Assembly: GCA_020055645.1 (NCBI GenBank)
Contig: CM034548.1
Coordinates: forward strand, 12,152,001 to 12,216,000
Reading direction: 5' to 3'
Source: Tomocerus qinae
Taxonomy: Eukaryota; Arthropoda; Collembola; Entomobryomorpha; Tomoceridae
Length of the DNA stretch: 64,000 nucleotides
Notes under the pieces: generated by a model
The model's input: the letters and a program-made list of their open reading frames with translations, nothing else
What the model was told of the DNA's origin: nothing
Databases searched by the model: none
Made by a program: the position numbers and the translations under genes
Part shown: positions 24,301 to 39,300 of the stretch, in pieces
How positions within the stretch are numbered: position 1 is the first letter of the stretch
How the letters are laid out: each line of letters begins with the position of its first letter

Positions 24301-27300
24301 CATGACAAGTGGAAATCAATACACGCTGTATCCGAATCCACAGTCACCAAACAGTAATACCCGCTTATGTGGTAATAAACTTTACATAAAATCCGAATTT
24401 TCATAAATTGTGGAAATCCATAATAACATTACTTACATGGGGTATACAGTATATTTGGGCTTTGATTTGAGGTTTCTAATGGAAGTGGGGGAGGACATTA
24501 CCACATTATGACTGAAGAGGACGATTAATACACATTTAGGTACTGAATTCAGACATCCAGACAACTTGCAAAGAATATGCCGAAATATTAAGTACCTAGG
24601 TTAATAGTCAGTGTTATCTTTAATGTAATGATGATGCAACTATGGAATGTTATCTACCGGCAACTATATTCTCATTCTTATGACAAATGAGATTTAATTA
24701 TACAGAAGCTAATAAATATCAATTATATCATGTCAAGTGAAATGCTTGTAGTAGGGCTAATGAACCGGAAGGCAACTTAGCCAATTCTAAAGATGTTGAT
24801 TAGCATTTGGTATTCTGTTACCACTTCTTTACCAATGTAGCAGTTTTACGAGACATTTCACATCTCTAGAATCATTTATTTAAACTTGTTCTTCGTGCAT
24901 TAATAAATTGACAGCTTACTAGATACTAAATTATCAGTTGAATGACCTCAGATTTGTGCCCACGCAGTGTCTACATGTCAAAATTTCAAGAATTTTAAAG
25001 TTTATGGCAAGTCAATCTGGCCGAGGAATCCGGAAGTCAATTTAAATGTATTAGTTACACAAGCATTTGTATAGCACTTGGTAAGATGTATCAACTACTT
25101 ACTATTAGATAAAACGTAAAAATACATATTATTATGCTCTGCTATATTATATTATGCCAAACCCAGGAGAAAACTCTAATAGTAATTATTTTAAATTATT
25201 CAGTTAGTTTTCTTGGACTGTCACTTTTAGCTATCAAAGGAGATCAGGATGCATAGTAACAATAACACTAACGACGTTAATGCCACTCATATTAACCATC
25301 ACAAACTTCGATTATTTATGCTTGCATTCACATACATTGTTTGCCAATTTGGCGTTGTAAACCAATGTGGTCTGGCTAGGTTGCATTGTTACCGTCTATG
25401 GTGAATCAAATTTGCGTATAACAAAATCTATGTACCAAACATCGCATCATAATATGAGTCTTAAAACAGTTATGTCCTTTTCTATTAGTCATATCAGCTC
25501 ATTTGGCACAGATGAAGGATATTTATAATATTACGCGATGGTGATAGATGGAATTTGGTTTTATTCTAATTGTATTGTAATTACTAATTACCTACCTATA
25601 CGAAAATCAATTGCATAGCAAATGTTGATGAAGTTGTACAGATTTTAAATTGTACAGTTGAATTTATTTTCATCCTAGATCTAGACTATGGCTTGTACGA
25701 TGAAATTTTAGATCGCTACTCAGAGACTTCACTTCAAGTCTACCTTCAGTAAGGAATGACTCACGTCAAATTGAAGTCCAAGTAGGTTGGTATTCAGAAA
25801 GCCCATTTGACGAAGTTAGACTCCAAAATTGTTTTGTATTATGAAAATTAAACGGGAGTTTTAAAAACTGGTAAGTTAAAGTGAAGTATCAGGGGCTACT
25901 ATAGAACTTGACGTCGTGTCATTACTCAAGTACGTAATTTTTGAATAATGAATACGACTTGGGACTTGAATACCAATGAAGTTTAGGTTGAAGTTTGAGT
26001 GGCGAGGAAGAATTCGGGTTTAAGTTGCGGTCAGTTGGTGTCAGTTGGGCTAAGTTAGACTAAGTTTGACTAATTTGGCCTAATTTGAAATAATTTGGAC
26101 TAAGTTTGACCAAGTAGGGTTCAGTTGGACTAAGTTGAACTAATTTGCACTTAGTTGGACAAAGTTTGACTAAATTGGACTAATTTGGAATAATTTGGAC
26201 TAATCTGTACTTATTTGGATTAAGTTTGACTAAATTGGACTAATTTGCACTTATTTGGAATACGTTTGACTAAATTTGGACTAAGTTTAATTAAGTTGTT
26301 GTCAGTTGGACTAAGTTTAATTAAGTTGTTGTCAGTTGGACTAAGTTTAACTAAGTTGGGGTCAGTTGGACTAAAGTGGACTAAGTTGGACCATGCATAC
26401 GAAATGAGCTATTGATGTGTAGGTACCTACCTTTTGTCGAAGTAGGAGTTATGTGCCCACTATGTAGTGAAGCCTTCTTGATCTTATGAATTGTAAGTTG
26501 TGCGACACTGAAGAGTTTCCCCAAGAAAGTAACTTCAAAAGCATTCCATGTCGAAAATTAATATGCAAAATAAATGGCATGCTGACCCAAATGATCATAG
26601 AAAGCTTACTAATTTGAATTGTTATTTATCAACCAATAACTAGCTAACACAATATAGAAAATATTAAACCAGGTCAAAATCTCTCCATTTTACAGTTTCA
26701 ACTAGCTGATAACAATGCCATATTACGAGAGGTATATATTAAGTTCGGCTCTAGAAATCTAATGATTCATGAAAGTAAAATGCATTGCGCCTTATTAATT
26801 AGCTTCTATTATGTACTAAAGTGAAATGCCAAAAAAGAAATATCCATAACTTGAGTCATTGCTGTTTTAATTGCGATAATCCAGCATATTTGTGAGCATA
26901 TTGTGCTGTAGACTTTATTTTCTGAACTCATATACGCAGTTTTACATTATCACATAAATATACAAATAATATCTATTCAACTGAAATTACAATCTATAAA
27001 TAGAAATACAATTGTAATGGGATGGATCTTAAGACGTAAATACAATATAAACAACGTGCTTTCCAATGAACATAAATTTACGAAGAGCTTTCGGTTTCGA
27101 ACAAAGAAACGACGAATTATTTTCAGACTTCATACTCTAGACATAATCGTTTTAGACATATTCTATAATTTCAATCCACCATTGAAGGTTTAGTACATAC
27201 ACATTTAAAACTATTTTTTAACACCCATCATATTAATTCTCAGATTGTATGTTTAACATTTTGCATTCACATGTTTTGCTATATTAACGTATAACTAATT

Positions 27301-30300
27301 AATATTTTTGTCCCGTTGCAACAATGGAAACTGAAATGAAGTATTTTTACTGCATTGTGTTAACTAATAATTTCTACTTAAAAATGAAATACAATTTGTA
27401 ATTACGGATAAATTCATGAAAAAACGTGTAATGCTATTTATTTGGACATGTACAGTTCATATTTAGCATGGGCACATGACCAAGATTCTACAGGAGGATG
27501 CATTAAAATAGACTTAACATCTACAGGTGTGTTATATAGTGTATCAATTACTAGCTATTTTCCTTGTGCATAAAATGGAAAATGTAATGTCTCGCTCTCG
27601 CTGTTAACAGTTAACTATACATAGTTTGTGCAACCGCAATATAAATTATAATTGCATCATATTTAATTCACGACAAATAAATTAAAATAATTTACAAGTT
27701 GCTAGGTATTCACTTTCATAGAAAAAGCAGATCAATACTAATGAAGAATCAATGTTATCTTCGGAGAAAACAAGAGCAAAGTTGAAGGACTTTGACTTTG
27801 ATGGTCATAATCTGAGTGGAGCAATTCTGCTAAAATATTAGATCACGTTTTTAATTCATCTACAGATGATAGTACCTGCTCCTTTCGATAAAAGTTTGAA
27901 TGGAAGTAATGATTATATAAATGTGTAACGTATCAATTCAGTCTGACTACTTTGGGATAGGTTTTAAAAACAAAACGCAAAGAGTGTGCTCGAGAAAGAA
28001 CAATAATTATAACATACTTTAACACTTCACAGTTTTAGCTTAATATGTATTACATATCTAATGTTTAATAATCAAGCAACCTCAAGTGTAGCTAAAAATA
28101 ATTATTGTTACGTAGTAATCTATCTATTTATAAATTAATCTTTAATCCATTAACTAAATAATTGCTTTATCTACATGAGTGACGGATTATTATCGTATTG
28201 AGGGTATTACAAATTTCTACTATTCAAAAATTGAAAAATTTAACCCCGATTTCACATGCGATGGAATTTAAAGGACTTTAAGCAACCATACATAAAAAAT
28301 TTTGATAATCAGAACAATTTAGCTAATTGTCATTGGCATAGCCATGGTATTTATTGTGATATGTCCATCGAAAGGCCAATGCTGTATGTTGATTTAATGA
28401 AAAGGAAGGATTGGCTCAGTTGATGGTTGCTGATTATGTAATACTGATAGTATTAGATGAAATTGTGTCATGCAAAGTACATCAAAGGACAGCGCGTTAC
28501 GAAGACTCATCAAAGAAAAATGAAGCAATCTTTCGTAGTATACAGACAGGGACACATTTGTAAATATTTGAATTGTCACATGAGACAATTTTAGCTTAGA
28601 AAAACCTGCGATATTTCTGATCTGTTTAAATGAACTAATGGGTTTTACCGACAGCATTGCTTAATTAAGCACTAGAGTGATTTCCTAGTATCCACTATAG
28701 CTGTTGCTAATTGTTATTATAATTATAGCTATGTTTATGTTATTGTAGGGCAGAGTTACAATTTACAATGCTTCATGCAATAATTGTCAATTGAATTTTA
28801 TAAGGCCATTTCATATCTTATCCGTATTTTGACGTGTCCAACTGTGTTTCCCAGTATTAAACGTTTCTTAAGAATACCTGTGGGTTTTTCTGACGCATTT
28901 ATGACTTTACGCAGTAGGTACTCCAGGTAGGTACGTCAGTAGTGGGTAGATACAGTAGAGGTAGGTAGGTACTTTGGGGTTTTTGCTTACTAGTAGACTA
29001 GGTTTTGGGAATACTACTATTTGCACCTGTGCATATACACATTTAGAGTATCTTGCGTTTTTACCTGTTAATTTGTAAATTATTTTGTGTGGAAATTCAT
29101 ATTTTTGGTCTTCACTCTAGTTATTTACATATTATATACATATTAATTATTGTCATTATATTATCCATACATGTTTTCATGTTTCACTGTTTCACTTACT
29201 ATACTTGTATATCAACAATTCATATCGTTGAAACTAAACGTTCATCACATCATGCTGGTTTGACAAAGAGCTTATTTATGTACCTTTTACTCCAATTAAA
29301 AATAGTAATGCAGTTGAGTTTGTATAGGTAAAGGTACATTTAACATATTAAGGTGTACTTATGTACACAAAAAGAAAATAGATATTTTACAATTAAGCCC
29401 TACTGTACTAATGCTTAGATGCCGTTATGTAAGTCTCATCCTCTTTATCCAAATTCATAAGGAAGACTTAACTTTCTCATAAGGAAGACTTAGCTTTTTC
29501 TATAAGGAAGACTTAGTTATAAATTTCTAATCTTCATTTCATTCAATTATGAGATCGATCAAATCCGATATAGATAATGAATTTTGTTGTTGGTTTTGGT
29601 GTTTGTGTACAGTTGCTGTCAGTTGTCCGATTATAAGCTGAACAAAACAGGATAAATCCAACTCGTAGGAAGCATAAAAACATTAGTAACATTTTGTTTG
29701 TCTGCTATTTTTATGTGTCCTCATATCTATATAAAAATAGATCTAAAGCAACTGCGTATTAGTTTATTGTCACGTCATTATAATCCTAATTATAATCTGT
29801 TATTGTATTATTGTTGGTGCAGGAAAATTACCAAGGGAATTAAATGACTACTGACTCCCCATAATTTGTGGTGTGGTTCTTGTGTCGGAAATGGATAGGC
29901 AGATTCAGCTAGGAGGAGGTTGGTCTTCATCAAGTCAAGGATTCACAAGAGCAGTTTTGCATTTGCATGGAATTTGTGCTGATGTATGCAGATATGTACC
30001 CCGTTCGTACATCTGCATCTGTGAAATATGTACATAGATAAATCCATGCTCATCATAGAATACATGATTATAATGACGGACTTTGTTGATTGACTTCTGT
30101 TTATTGTAAGTATGGATTAACACAGAAAAGTACAACATACACAGCCCCGCTATGTAACGAATACTTATTGTGGTGTGGCCTGTATAGCGATCCGGATTGG
30201 GTGATATGTTCTCAATGATATATACTATATAGTTAGTAGTTACAAATGTGTTGTTAATGTTCATATGGGGAATACCGTATTCTGGTTATAATCCTAAGTA

Positions 30301-33300
30301 GTAATTACGGCAAACAGATTTTTGGTTTCAATTGGTACATTTATTATTAAAAATGACATCTATTGACTACGCATTGACCAGAATCTATGAATGTACCTAT
30401 TTACTAGTACAATGTGAGTGAACTTTGCTTTATGATTATTTGCAAAGCCCCTTGATTGTTATATATTGGAGAATTCTTATATATTGGAGATATTTACTTT
30501 ACTATAGAATGACATGACACATATGAGATTCATCAAAGCACTCATCACGAACAAGTCATTAATTAAAGAACGATAAACCAGTAGGGAGTGTGGCTTTATG
30601 AATAATAAATAATTCAGGCAATAAGTAGGTTACATAGGTATGAAATTATATATGTTGGTTAGCTTAATCGCCACCAAAGTAACCAAACTACCTGGGGTAT
30701 TTTTATTGGCAATACCTAAATGATATCTGTATTATTCCACTAAGCATAATTAATATCTATACAAATGCAAAGTTTCAGCAGCTGGGCAATAGTAATTAAC
30801 TAGGGACAGTATAAATAAACAGCATGCATAAATTACCTCTAACAAACGTATGTGGCAGATAAAATATAAAGTACTTTAAGTACTATGCCTAGTAGTAGTG
30901 AGAACAGTGAATTCTGTATATATAGTGTAATGGTTATACGTGTTATTATTATTGTAATAATAATGAGTAAGTATAGGTTAGGGAGAGAGGATCTATTTGC
31001 TACATGTGAAGTATAAAAGTATCTTCTGTACTCTCACCATGTAAATATTTGTAATAGTTGTACCTAGCACCATCATCACATCGACTACTATTATATATTA
31101 TGATATGTCTTCTGCACTGCACTGTATACAACGAACGGTTGGTTAACTGATTTTGAGTCAAAGGCTTGGGTCACATGCATGCATATTATAATACACACAA
31201 GTATTAGTTGAGTGTGTAATTTGTGCATTGTAAGCATCCCAGGCTCTTCTGTGGCTGGGTTGGGTCTTTATAAGAGATACTGGATGGGCCCAGAGGTAGT
31301 AAATGAGAGGAGGTGTCGACTTATCTGTCTTTTCGTTCCAGAGAGTTGCCGAGACAGCAAAGACTTCTTCCACTTGTCTGCATATCCCCGTCCGAGTAAT
31401 TCATACAAGAAAATCCGAACTGGAACCTCTGAAAATCTCTCTTAGCAGCCCAAACCGTAAATTCTCCTTCACCATGAACCAAATGAACCAAGCGAAGAAT
31501 ATTTGGCGAAAGGCCAATGCCATTTGCTTTGACGTGGACTCCACTGTCATCCAGGAGGAAGCCATTGACGAGCTGGCCAAATTCTGTGGCAAAGGAGACG
31601 AAGTCGAACAATTGTGAGCACATTTTCATTTCTCAAATATTAACTCTTTCTGTCTCTCTTTCCGACCAAAAGTCAAAGTTTACATCTTTGTGATATACAA
31701 ACCTACTTCATTTACACGTTTTCAATGTAAACTATTTAAAGACAAACTATTGCTCTTGCTCTCATTCTTCACTTCCTTTTCAAGGGTAGAGCTAACACTA
31801 AAGCATCTTTTATGCGTGACTCTGCGTTCTATGTACCTCCATGCATCTCTCACACTTTGTTCTTTTAATAGACTCATGTAGGTACATTTTGTTTACTTTC
31901 ATATCTCTATTATTCTAACACAAACGACGTATTAAACTGTTGCACTTATCCTATACCATACCTACCTTGTCATCATAAACATATGTTGCATTTCATCAGT
32001 TAAGTACTATATATGCAGGTCCATGATAATAGTATTATGAGATACCACATAGTATATACCATCCACGTTTACATTTAAAGGCATCATTCTATAGTAGTAG
32101 GTACTTAGGTATTCGTACACATATGTATAGCATAATATAAGCAGCGTTGTTAGAGGGAACATAATTCTTGTAATACGGAGATACTCTATCAATAAGTACT
32201 ATATAATATTTAGTAGTACCATATAATGTATATATAGCATACACAAATAGCCATAGGATTACCAATATATCATATCTTCTATTCTTGTATCTGTAGTTAG
32301 GCTTTATTGTCTGTATAAATTTAGGCAGTACCTTATGTGATGGATTAGCTCGTCTAGAAAATCGTGTGCACAAGAGTGGAACTTTATTTAATGAGATTAG
32401 CTTAGCCACAGCAAGGAAGTAAACTATTGGATGATTGAGGCAAGTTGAGAAAGCGTCCCAGAAACTTTGCGAATTCGAATTCTTTGTAATCAGTGCAGTA
32501 TTGTTAGATAATAGTGTTAAACGAGACTGCTCTACTAGAAGTTGTACATTATCCAGTAAAAGTTTTCCGAAGTAAAGCATAGGGGAATATAGAGTAGAGA
32601 ATTCTGCCAATATGTTATGTAAGAGTAGTAATCCAATTTTTTCGAGACAGTTGTCTCCAGTAAATAAAGCAGTATTTACTGATTGTATTTCGCAACTCTG
32701 AACTATATAATCCCCATCAGATATTGAAGGTAAATATGACGAATTTACCAAGAATAGTTAGCAGAAAGAGATTTGCCTGATTGACCTAATATCATGTAAG
32801 TCTTAATTCTACGTAAGGGATGGTTGTAAGGAGAGTGTATGGATGTAAAAATAGATTTGTTGAAGGGTGGTAGGTAGCCCTTTCGCTCTTAAGAGCATAT
32901 TGACCACTTTGGTGGGTGTTTTAATGACTTACCCCACTTTCGTACCCTAAGCCAGTGGCTTTCTGGTATTATTAGTGGCTTGGCTAGAACAGAAAAATAT
33001 GATAGGTTCTGGTTCCTCGTCCAAGTCAATCCTCTCAACTTGTTAGATCAGACGTTCTACAAAAGCACGTTTACCTACCTATCTGATCATTCGCTGTGCA
33101 TGTGATAGATTTATGTTTCAGTACCATCGGGAATATTGATATAATTGGTTAGCACGATTATATTTTACATCTTGAATGTTGTGTATGGGCATCACGTTGC
33201 ACACCAGACTTGTCCGGATTACATCTTTTCATTCTTTGATGGATTCAATCAAATCTCCAATTCAACCAGATGTTTATGGCACTTCTTACTTCAGACACTT

Positions 33301-36300
33301 TTAGTAAAAGTAATTATACAGCAACTTATCATAGCCCGAAACTGAGACATTTAACCACAGTAATTATTGTTATTGTTTTCAAAAGGCGTGGGACCCTAAA
33401 TATTATACGGTAGGTAAGGTAAGTTGAGTAGTAGACACCCTCACGTAATGAATTTTATTCCTCTTGCATCCATGCAATTATTTCCAGTCCCTACGAAGGG
33501 AATGTGCACAAATAGACATATCTAGTAATTGCAATCAGTACAGGAAAAACGATTAATAAATAAAATAATTAAAGCCTGAAAAAAGTGATCCAAGCTAGAA
33601 CCATTTTATGTGTTTAGCTTGGATCACTTTTTATTGTAGTAACAGGACTGCTTTGTTTAGCATACACAGTCAATAATCCTCAAGCTGTAAAAAAAACATG
33701 TCAATCCATGCACTTGTGCACTTGCAAGTTATGCTAATTTCATAGTGGTTATTTGTAGCTAGGTACAACTGCATTTGACACTCGAGAGAATCTCGTTTGG
33801 AGAATGTTACACATAATAAGACAATTAACTACATGAATAGAGATGCTGGTGCACTTAATTGCATTCAATACATTAAATCATTGTACACAAACAAATGAAT
33901 ATACTTTACTTTACAAGAAAAATATCCAATTACAATGTACAGATTATAGCTGTACTCGCACCGTATGATGATATGATTATCTTAATCGAAAGAAATCATA
34001 CCCCATACCTGTAAATTCAAAGGTAGGTTCTAATTCAGACATGCATCAATTCAACACCCTTAAAATATCCGGTTATAAGCAGTTGGCAATTCACTATTTT
34101 TATAGTGAGGTAACTCTCAAAATGATTTACTACATTGAAGAATGAAACAAACAAACAAGTATTATGTTGGTAGATTGAAAATGTAATTGACGATAAGTGT
34201 GCATGCAAAAATATATATTTAATAGTAGAAGCAATAAGTAGACTTTTCTATTAGCTATAGGAATCTGTAAACAATATTTTTGATTGCTATGCAATCATAA
34301 TTTCATGCAGCATGCAATGGAGTCTGTACTATATTTATAGTGACTTATGAATATGTCAATATGTGAACTAAAATATATTTTATTTATAGAACCAAGGAGG
34401 CAATGAAAGGAGGGATGGACTTCCGTCAAGCCCTGGCTCTTCGCTTAGACCTGATTAGACCTAGTTTAACTCAATTGCGAAATTTTATCCATGGTCCCAA
34501 ATCTCGACTGACTCCTCATGTCAAGTATGTCACACTCTTTATTTATTCATTTCCAGAATTTAGGCCAATCCGCTATTAATCATGCCATGCAACATTCTAG
34601 CCTCTTTGCTGCTTGGTAAATGAAAAAGACAGCTTAGTGCTTTTATTGCTTAGCTATGCATGAATGTTACTATAGTATGAAACTCGATTTTGTCATGCAC
34701 AAATAGAAAATCAATGCTTTAAATAACTTATTTTTAGTTCTAAAGTAGGAGTGTGGTCTTGTGAATTCCAAAGCTATGTAAAATATAGGACGGAGCAGAA
34801 ACTCCAATGTCCAAATTCTCAAGCAATGCAATAACCCTTTCATTTAAGAGATAACAATGATTGCCATTCTTTTTAAAAATTTTGACCTTTCATTACGCCG
34901 TACAGGTAAAGTAAACAGTAAGAGCGACCTTTTTACATTAAAACTTGGCATTGCAAAAAAAGAGTTTATCATCAGTATAAACACTTGACCGCACAAAAAT
35001 GATAATGCCCAGCATTGAATTTATATAAGCACATAAGCCATCAAAGTTAGTTCCGATTACTGCGGAAAACACTTGATAAAAGATTATAGGATTTTGAATT
35101 CAAGTGGATAAATAATAGATCGTGCCATAAAATGATTCATCTAGTAAGTAGTAAGTGGAGTTGTTTATTAATTTGAATTATTCATGTAAATGCTTGAATT
35201 TTTACGCAAGTTGGTCTTTGTCTGAGTTCTTCATTTTTTCAAACTAAGAACGATCCAAAATGAGATTTAATTTAAAAATACAGTTTTATTCCCCTTCAGG
35301 ATAAAAAAAATTAAAAAAATATTTGCTCATGTTTTTGCAACATAATTTTGTCAAGTTAGTGAAAAGATCGTGCACGACGTTAGAACGTGATATTAATGTA
35401 TGAATTCTAAGATTGTGCCATTTGCGAATGTTAAAGCAAGGATTTTGTATGACATGGGTCTGTATAGGACGTTGTTGTATTTATTACATAATGGAGATGT
35501 TGATGAAAAACTTGTTTTCATCTAATTGTAGCCAATAGCCATATCTATCTGTATCACGTAATATCAGGGCAAACAAAATAAATGGGTGTGTAGACTGACG
35601 TAGCAGCTAAACCTTTATTTTCGATGTTTTAATTGGTTATTTACGTGGAATGAGTTTATTTATCAGACGGTTAACTAACGATCATGAACCAAAGCTAAAT
35701 GGATGAACTACTGGACCCTGGCCAAGTATTGAATCCCAACCACGAGGTCAACATGCAGATATTTTAATCTTTTGCTCTTTAACTCGTGGTTGGACTGGAC
35801 TCTACCATTCAGATACAAAGTGTATGTATGTACAGCACGACCAATAACATCCTCCGTCATTTCGTATCACTAATTGTGCCGTGATGATGGCATCATTTCC
35901 ATTGCACAAGAAGACAACAAACTACGCTGTAGTAGTTTGCTATTGTATTCACCGTATTATCAGTCGTGTATCCACACGAATGTTTTAGGCATCAATGTGC
36001 TTCAACAATTATTCATGAAAACATGTATTTATGCAAGACAGATTTCTGGAGACTTTTATTTACTGGCTAAAGGTTATGTCTCGCAAACTAAACGGCTTAG
36101 TAGGTAACTCATATGGAAAATTACAGAATGTAATGTAACTTGTAAGCCCAGTTGCGTCAGCGACTCTTTTTTTATTATACTTGCTCCTTTGCCAATATAG
36201 CTGTTAATACTATTACAGTACATTGATATTCCCGATTCATACGTTATACTTTTTTTCTTTTGTACCTACTCAAAATTGCTGTATAATTTCTAGTGAGCAT

Positions 36301-39300
36301 TTGAATTCATTATCTTACAGCTGTGAGTATTAAACTGCCAATTTGCACATGTTTTTGCTTAGTTCTTCTTTTTATATCAATTTTGCTATCTCCAGACATC
36401 CCTATCTCCGTATCCGTTTCAAGTTTCTGATTTACAAATAGGCATTCAATGGCTACATATCTAATTGACTCTGAATACACACTTAAAATATTTTTCCAAA
36501 AGGTAAACTGAAATATGCTTTTTTGTCAAGTCACGCGGATGGCTCAGATATCACTTGCCTAGCTTCTGATTTTGATAAGGCTATTTCCTATCTCTACTCT
36601 CTATGGTAATGCTAATTTAGAGGCCACACAAGGTTATCTATTTCTTATAGGACTCCAATCTCCTATTGTGTAACTGTTATATCACGTAATTACCTTCATC
36701 ACTATACATGGGTAGTTAGCGAGCATTTTTGTCATTCTCACGAGGAGTCTACCTAACACGCAGTGAATATTATCTATAGTAGAGAATGACTCTTTACACT
36801 GGTGAGAATATTAAATTGGTATACACAGCAGAGTTTATTTAGCCACGTTATCTTCCATTCAGGGCAGCAATCTTATAGGTACTTACATTAGTAGTATTTG
36901 CAACCTAATACGGGTATTACCCACTTAAACAGAGCTATCATTATCACTAATAACAATAAAATCCCGTCAAAAGGTCCAACTTGATACTCCATGTACATAT
37001 TTTCACTCCGTAATCATATTAGTAGGAATAGGAGAAGTGTTTTTGCTTGCTCATTAATTTTTATGTAATGACATGGCATAATAACTTGATGACTGGCATT
37101 CTTCCATTGTGCATTGTTTTATGTTCGGGTTGTATTTTTCCACTACAATTGTGTTTTAATACTTTTGTGGTTGAGTACTGTCATCAGTCATTAAAGTTCT
37201 ATTAATAGCTACACTGAAAAGATAGTATGCTACTATTCAGTCGGAAATGCCCTATATCTTTAGATATTTGATCTTTGTTTCTATCTCTATGGAATGTATA
37301 CAAGTATTTTCAGTAGAGCTATGACTAAGCTGCTAGAAAACGAACACTTACAAATAGGAGAAATTAATGCGATTACACTATTCATTACATTTGATTGTTT
37401 TCAACAGTCTCTATTATGCCAAACGTAGCATAATACAAGGACCCATGCCATAAAACAATTAGAGAGTGTAATACAATGTAAAAATAGTAATTATAATGCA
37501 ATTTGATGAACAATCATGGAGTATTTTCTCTCCATTGTGTGCAAAGAATTGTAAGCAACATCTCTAATTACCAAAAAAATGACACATTGCCAGAGTAATT
37601 TGTTTATAAGTAAATTGCAATAAATGTTTATATAAATCAATAATTTTACTTGCATTGCTACAATGTACAATGGCCCTTCAAAAATAATATCACCAAGTTA
37701 CGCAAATAATATAATAATAACATTCAATGGCATCAATATTAAAATTATTTAGACAAGTATAGCAATGTTGCTTAGATATTTACGTAAACTTGTGGTTACT
37801 CCCACAGAGAACAATAGTTGTCAAATAGTGTCAAATATGTATGTACTTTCATGTAGTTCCTAGTGGTAAATGTGTCGATGGCATTTACATTACATGTGCA
37901 AATATACATTAATGCAAAACACTCCAAGAATTCAGGCGTGTCGTATTCTTCCATAAAACAACTAATGATAACTAACTAACTATCATGTCTTACACACATT
38001 ACCTAGGAATTTTGTATCTGTAATAATAATAGTATACTAATAGATAATTTGGAACTGCTGATGCCTGATTAAATAATAAAATTAACAAATAATACAATTT
38101 TATACAAGTATGTCTAAAATTTGGCATATGCCACAGCTTGCAGAAAACGTTAGACAAATTCAATCAATTTAAGCAATAATTAATGCATTAAGAGATCTTC
38201 ATTAAATCTACTGCGGCCTGTAATATAATGTTACAGGCCCTAACTGTTAATTAATGGCATAACTACTAACTACCTAGAGAAATGTCAGTAAATTTCCATT
38301 AGGTTCAATAAACTAATTAAATTCCAACTTGTAATTTAAGATGAAAGTCAAAACAAACGAATACCGAACAGTCAGGTCGATAAACATTAACATGTAGCAA
38401 AATTATAAACCAGAACAGCACGAAGCAAAAGCACGACTCTTAATATTTAACTTTATTACTTAAACAATGGAAAAATTTATACAAGTTTCTATGACCGTAG
38501 GTGCGAAAGAATAAAGTTAGCCTTCATAGCAATTCAGCAACAATTAGCTCTTCCATTGCCTTGAATTTGCATTGCAGAAAAACGACTTCCCCAAAGTAAA
38601 GATGCAGTAGATTCCAATTGATTCCGACAGTTAAGAAATGCACGTTAACTTAAAAGGATTTAACGAAATGCTCGGGTCTTCTAAAATTTGATCATATTTA
38701 TTCAATTTTGTCGTTATTGACTCTATGGTCCTTTTATGTCCTTTAAGCTACAGAACTAAACGAAACTAAACTTTCTAGATGGCGAAAGAATGATGTATGA
38801 TGACGTACAAAGCTGGGCTACTAAATATAGGCACCTATGTATTTGTACCTAATGCCAAAACAAACGTTGTGAATATTACATTGGCTACTATTGTTTGTTT
38901 GTAAAGACGATTAGGCCGCTTCATTTATTACAAATAAGGTGTTTGTAAAGTGTTTAGCTTTGATGGTGGGTAGTTAAAAAATTTTGGCTTTCGTAAGCTA
39001 TCATGTATGTAATGTAAGAAACAAAACCGAACTAAGATTAGTTACATGAACTTTGTCATCCGCAAATGCTTACAATCAAATTAACGAGCAGAGAAGCCGA
39101 GCTTCTAAAGCATGTAATTAGTTGCTGGTTAAGTTGGGAAATATATTGCGACGTAAAGGAGGTTTCATTAGTTCACGGGAAATTATGTGGACAAAGTGGG
39201 CATGGAGAATGAATGAATAAAGACTAATGGCTGCCGTTGAAATTGAATTATTTAGTGGTTTGTTGTAATTAATTGAAATATTTGTAGGTTAGCAAAGGAA

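Larger units (their letters stand above)
21434..31341. other. PSPH intron 1 (if the distal exon is used)
   Basis: 9.9 kb of A+T-rich sequence with no convincing gene. It contains the decamer satellite at 26031-26391, a GTAG-rich simple stretch near 28910-28975, and three units of an AAGGAAGACTTA-type repeat at about 29455-29520. A 71-codon + strand ORF at 24191-24406 stands out slightly in composition but has no recognised domain. Confidence 0.5.

Noticed and set aside
31321-31629. 102-codon - strand ORF
   Set aside because: It is the exact antisense of the first PSPH core exon, whose sense product is certain.
35737-35792. Inverted words CAACCACGAG / CTCGTGGTTG
   Set aside because: A 10-bp stem with a 36-nt loop is within chance for a window this long.
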